Source of the DNA: Citrus sinensis
Lineage: Eukaryota > Streptophyta > Magnoliopsida > Sapindales > Rutaceae
Length of the DNA stretch: 64,000 bases
Assembly: GCF_022201045.2 (NCBI RefSeq)
Contig: NC_068560.1
Location: 34,311,001 to 34,375,000 of the forward strand
Reading direction: 5' to 3'
In this document: in pieces, positions 59,551 to 64,000 of the stretch
How positions within the stretch are numbered: position 1 is the first letter of the stretch
How the letters are laid out: the number at the start of each line of letters is the position of its first letter
Position numbers and translations under genes: made by a program
The notes under the pieces: generated by a model
Told to the model about the DNA's origin: nothing
The model's input: the letters and a program-made list of their open reading frames with translations, nothing else
Databases searched by the model: none

Positions 59551-61054
59551 ACGGATGGAAGAAATTGTAGAATTTATTTTATAATATGTGTAAACCGTGG
59601 TCCAAAATTCTTAACGAGACACGTGTCACGCGGGGTCCATCTACGGTTTTCTGGATACCGCACCCCATTGGGTATTGTCAGTTAATAAAATGAAATTAGT
59701 GAAAATAATAATCACGTCACTCATATTCACCAAATATAAATTGATATCTAAATAAAATAAAATTCCAAAATATGTAACGTTCAAAAAGTGCTTAACTTCA
59801 AATATTTGAAGTATGCATAACAAAATAGGTTACACACGTTTTTGCGTGATTATCAAAGATTGTATTATGATTTTGAAAGAGAAGGTTTATAATAAAGTCG
59901 TAAGCATTACAATATGACAATGGAGTCAAATAATTTTTAGAGAAAAAGAGAGTTATGATTAGAATTAATTAATGTCAGATTTTATAGTAAGATCACAGTC
60001 TCTCATTATCGGTAACAAAATTATAGCTTGACCCGTAATCTGTAACTGTAGAAAACCAATCTTTTCTTTACCCCTCTCATCGTCATTTGATCTCCCAGCA
60101 TCAGCAAAACCCTCATTTAACAAAAGAAAATCACCATTGGGTCCATTTTTGGACAAAATATTCTATCATTTTTCGCCCTCTCAGCACAAAAGTTCTATCT
60201 TTTTTACTGGGTTTGCAAAATCGTACAGCCTTTTGTAATATTTTTCAGCACATAGTTCTATATACCGTGCTTCTGCGTGTTCTCTTCAACGAATTAGTTT
60301 TATATTCACGATTAAACGAAATAGGTGGCATTTTTTTACTATTCTTGCAAGTAATTAACCAGGGAGTTGTTGTTTCTTTTTTTTAAAATTTGTTTCACGT
60401 TTTATTAGTCTTTTGGTTTCATATTTCGAAGTCCTTTGAATAGTAAACGTTATGTGAAGGTTTGCATAATCTTTGTTGATTTTTGCGTCCGTTTAGTGAT
60501 TAAATTTGCTAATATTTTTTCCCCTCCACCTACCATTCTCTGCGTGTGATTGACTAGTGGGCCTGTTTTCTTTGGTTTTATTGGTGTAAATATATCTTAA
60601 TTTTAGCATTTTACAGTTGATAATTTATAAATTGTTTTGGACTTTGGTGGCATTTAGCCACTCTGTTTCGACCCCAGGATCTTGATTCTGGGAGGTTTTG
60701 TTTGGGGTGTTTGTAGTTGTGGGTTTCTGACTTTTTGATGAAGGGTTCTGGAGCTCTTTGGTGATTGTTAATATTCGGGGGTTTTTGTTGAAGGGTTTTA
60801 GGGATAGTTTGATTTGGAGTCTTTGGGAATACGGGGAATTGTTTGCTGGTGGGTTTACTTGTCGCTATTGTTGTCTCTCATTTTGAGGTTTTGAATTTTG
60901 GTGATTCTATTGTTATAAGGTTTTTGAGTTGTTGGTCTGGTTAGCTGCAATTGCTGTTCAATTCAGAATTTTGAGCAGTGAGAACTTAGATTAGGTTGAG
61001 TTGTAGTGGCGATTTTAGTGGTGATTTTTTTGTTAAAGCTTCGTATTTGATACA
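59551..61054. other. Promoter and leader of the sterol glucosyltransferase gene
   Basis: From about 60060 the composition changes and T/G-rich, intron-like sequence runs to the start codon at 61055. A leader exon near 60060-60200 and a leader intron up to about 61000 are likely but not proved. Confidence 0.4.
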
Positions 61055-64000
61055 ATGAGGAGTAATGGGTTTGATCATCCACTAAAAGATGTAGACAAGG
61101 AGGAAGGTGTTGGAGGGAGCAAGACACTTAACAAGGACTTGTGGCAGACTGATGGTATTGATGAACCAATGAACATGGAATATATGTCTTCAGAAAAAGA
61201 ATACAATGCACGCGCTTTTCAGAGTGTAGAAAAACAGAAGACAAATTCCTTGGAGCAGTCACCAGTTGTGGGGATTTCTCTGTCTAAAAAGGAGGATGTT
61301 CATTCTTCACCTCGAGCAAGTTAGTATCAGAAAAAAAATCTTGTTTGTATTTATGCATTTAGAGCTTATAATTGACATTGCTAAATCTTCTAGGTGAAAC
61401 TTTTACAGTGGTTAATTTCATTGGATGCTCATTACCAACAATTTAATTTATTATTGAATTATAGAACTTTAGAGTGTAATCTGGGCTGCACATCTTGATT
61501 CTGTAGTTTTGTGATACGCAGCTGAACAATTACTTAGTTGTTTATTCGCATCTTTTGGTAGAGAGTATAAGTTTATGAAACAATACTTTGTTTTTTGAGT
61601 ATAAAAACTTAATGGCCAAACTTCAGAACTAGATAAATGATGAATGTTATCACTTTCTTCATCTACAACCTTTATTAAGATGTTTACTGACACCATATTA
61701 TCTGCTGTTTGAAGGTTTGGATCATTGCATTACTGCACCTATTACACGTAGAGATTCACTTACTGATATGAATGAGTTCAGATACTCAAGGTCCATGACA
61801 GAGAAGAAGTCGATGCCGAGGCATGACCTGAAATTGGATAGACTGTCAGATCGTGAAAAGGTATATAACAAAAATCTCATGCATGTGACGAGTTTTTCTG
61901 CTCCTGCCTACTCAAGAGCATGAAAAGGTAGATAACAGATTCACTCGCACATGACTGCAAGTTTAAATGCTATTGCTTGCTTGTATATGTTCAAGTTTAT
62001 CATGATGCAACAGATGCCAATGTGTTTCCTAGATGTTGCAATACATATCTGGCTTATTTCTCTAACTGCATACATAGCACACTGAATGCGCTTCCCCCTG
62101 ATTTCTTTTGAGGGAAAATTATAGCTCTTATATTTGATCATCCTATGTCAATTTAATCCCTAATGTTGAGAAAGAATATTGAAAGTATCGTTTTATGGAC
62201 TTCATTATTTTGTAATTTAACAATTGTGGAACTTTTTGTCTGGTTCTTTCTCTTGTAATGAAGTGGTTAACTAGTTCTTTCACATTTTGGGACAATCTGT
62301 TATGGTTTTTTGGTTAAACAGTCATTCTTTTACGTTCTTGATTATGGAAGGCGTAACAAATGCTTAGCTTTTTTTTATCTTGCCCTCAATGTGTCTGTAT
62401 TTGTTTCCAAAGTTATCTTTCTTCTATGATACATGATTTCTACAAATCTTTTCCCCTCAGAAAAAGCTGATTGTGGAACTAGTCAGGATTCAAAATGACG
62501 GGACTGTAGAAGTTGATTTAGATAAAAGCGCACCTGTAGCTTCGGAGTTTTTGGAATTTCAACCTGTCGAAGGGCCACCTATCATTTTGGATGACACCAG
62601 TTTTTCTGATTCCAAGAAATCGATCCCAAGATTGAATATTGCCATACTTGTGGTTGGAACAAGAGGAGATGTACAGCCATTTCTGGCTATGGCCAAGAGA
62701 CTTCAGGCATGCTTGACATGATTCATTTTTCTTCCAGTTCATGTTTGTTAATATTTGTGCTGTCACCACAAGTTTTTATTTTCAATGTAATCTTATTGCA
62801 TTATGTAAGAGGTTAGAATCAACTTCTTTTGAGATTTTATTCTATGCATAAACCCTTTTGAAGGTTTCATATTGAGGCTTCTGCATGATTTGAATTATTG
62901 ATCACTGTGTGTGAGTTATGTCTACATATATGTGGTTCCAATGACGTTGTATCTTAATTGATCTTCCAGTATTTAATTTGTCGTAGAAAAGCCTAGATAA
63001 TTACATATTTTCTGTAATAGTAATCTAATTATTTGTAGTAAAAAAAATGTGGTTGGCCTTTTTCCGCAGGAGTTTGGTCATCGTGTTAGGTTGGCAACCC
63101 ATGCTAACTTCAGGACTTTTGTAAGGTCAGCCGGGGTAGACTTCTTTCCTTTGGGCGGTGATCCTCGGGTTTTGGCAGGATGTAAGAGGTCCCTTACTTG
63201 AAATTTTTTGTTTTAATCTTTAACTGCAATATACTTTTCTTTTTTTTTTGGTGGCTATTTTTTTATAGGATCCATGATTTATTGTTCTTTGTTAGGTAAC
63301 TCCTTTGTGTTCTTTTCTTTTAGATATGGCGCGGAATAAAGGTCTGATCCCTTCTGGACCGGGAGAAATATCGATACAAAGAAAGCAGATAAAGGCCATT
63401 ATAGAATCTCTTCTTCCAGCATGCACAGATCCGGATATAGAAACTGGTGTACCTTTTAGATCTCAGGCAATTATTGCAAATCCTCCTGCTTATGGTGAGC
63501 CCATGGGAATGGAATGCTGTATTTTGCCTTAGTTGTATAGTTAAATGTTTACAAGAAAATTTGTAATTGTATTTATACATAAGAAATTTAAGTCCATCCA
63601 TGGGGCAGTTGAACATGAATTTTACATGAGGTCTACTTAAGCTGGAAGTTTGGGCATGTATGTTTCTCAAATCCATCTGAGTCCACTTTGATAATTGAGT
63701 CCTTGCTCATCCCTCATTGGTGTGCATAATTTTGGATCTTGATGGCAGCTGCTCAAGTGAAAATATTTGATAGAATATTTATTTTAAGACCTTTAATTTG
63801 CTATTTAAGCGTGAATGGAATTGAAAGCAGAAAAAAGAACTGATTCTATATCCATATGTTTTTTCATGGTGAGGTATCTCTTTAACCGAGCATGAAAATG
63901 ATATTTGCTTGTTTCTGAGAGGGAACAATTATGCAATAAGGATATGGAGCCAAAAGAGGAAGAACTTTTATGAAGATGAGGGCTGCAAATGAAATGCATC
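61055..64000 (+). CDS. Sterol 3-beta-glucosyltransferase (UGT80 family), 5' part
   Basis: Five exons are in the window: 61055-61319, 61715-61860, 62461-62706, 63070-63181 and 63324-63494; the gene continues past the right edge. The enzyme moves glucose from UDP-glucose to membrane sterols, giving steryl glucosides. After a poorly conserved N-terminus of about 190 residues come the GT-B start motif, LNIAILVVGTRGDVQPFLAM, then EFGHRVRLATHANFRTFVRS, FFPLGGDPRVLAGYM and QAIIANPPAYG, all diagnostic of UGT80 enzymes. The UDP-binding C-terminal half is outside the window. The exon 3/exon 4 junction is fixed by protein similarity (KRLQ joined to EFGH) and uses GC, not GT, at 62707. Phases agree throughout. 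Whether it is the A- or B-type (UGT80A2 or UGT80B1/TT15) is not decided. Confidence 0.92.

Overview
The window is nuclear DNA of a flowering plant, almost certainly a eudicot. It is AT-rich, its genes carry spliceosomal introns, most genes belong to plant-only families, and the transposons are of plant type: a Copia LTR retrotransposon, hAT, Tourist and Mutator-like MITEs, and a tRNA-type SINE candidate. Nothing in the sequence fixes the species. There are no bacterial features, CRISPR arrays or rRNA genes, and I found no intact tRNA.

Layout. 1-2.5 kb: spacer with a Tourist-like MITE. 2.5-6.3 kb (+): a tubby-like F-box protein, followed by a 122-bp tandem duplication. 6.8-8.9 kb: two hAT MITEs in opposite orientation, each with a perfect 8-bp target duplication, around an AT-rich core. 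9-13 kb: spacer with two MITEs that have 9-bp target duplications. 13.6-16.9 kb (+): no convincing protein gene, but a promoter with site II and telobox motifs followed by four diverged copies, plus one shrunken copy, of a structured RNA-like unit. Each full unit has a box C-like motif, a long hairpin whose loop is a different microsatellite in each copy, and a box D motif. This is the best candidate for something undescribed.

17.9-22.2 kb (+): a 13-exon WD40 protein (WDR73-like). 27.4-28.6 kb (+): an intronless ROH1/BYPASS-related protein behind a G-box/ABRE-like promoter. 30.2 kb: an orphan exon. 31.4-31.8 kb (-): a dead copy of exon 1 of the HSP20-like gene at 43 kb. 33.1-40.1 kb (+): a very young Copia retrotransposon that lacks the protease active site and carries three stop codons in pol.

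40.9-46.4 kb (-): a weak hypothetical gene, an RTM2-like HSP20-domain membrane protein, and a GPI-anchored early-nodulin-like protein. 47.4 kb: SINE candidate. 48.6-49.5 kb: AT-rich insertion-like block. 50.3-53.0 kb (-): a group A bZIP factor (GBF4/bZIP12 type). 56.1-57.7 kb (+): a UPF0496 protein. 61.1 kb to the edge (+): the 5' part of a sterol 3-beta-glucosyltransferase, with one GC-AG intron.

The genes are separate transcription units and do not form one pathway. Several are typical of signalling and membrane biology (phosphoinositide binding, exocyst interaction, steryl glucosides, abscisic-acid-type bZIP). Exon borders were placed by hand from GT/AG signals, reading frame and family similarity remembered from general knowledge; no database search was run.
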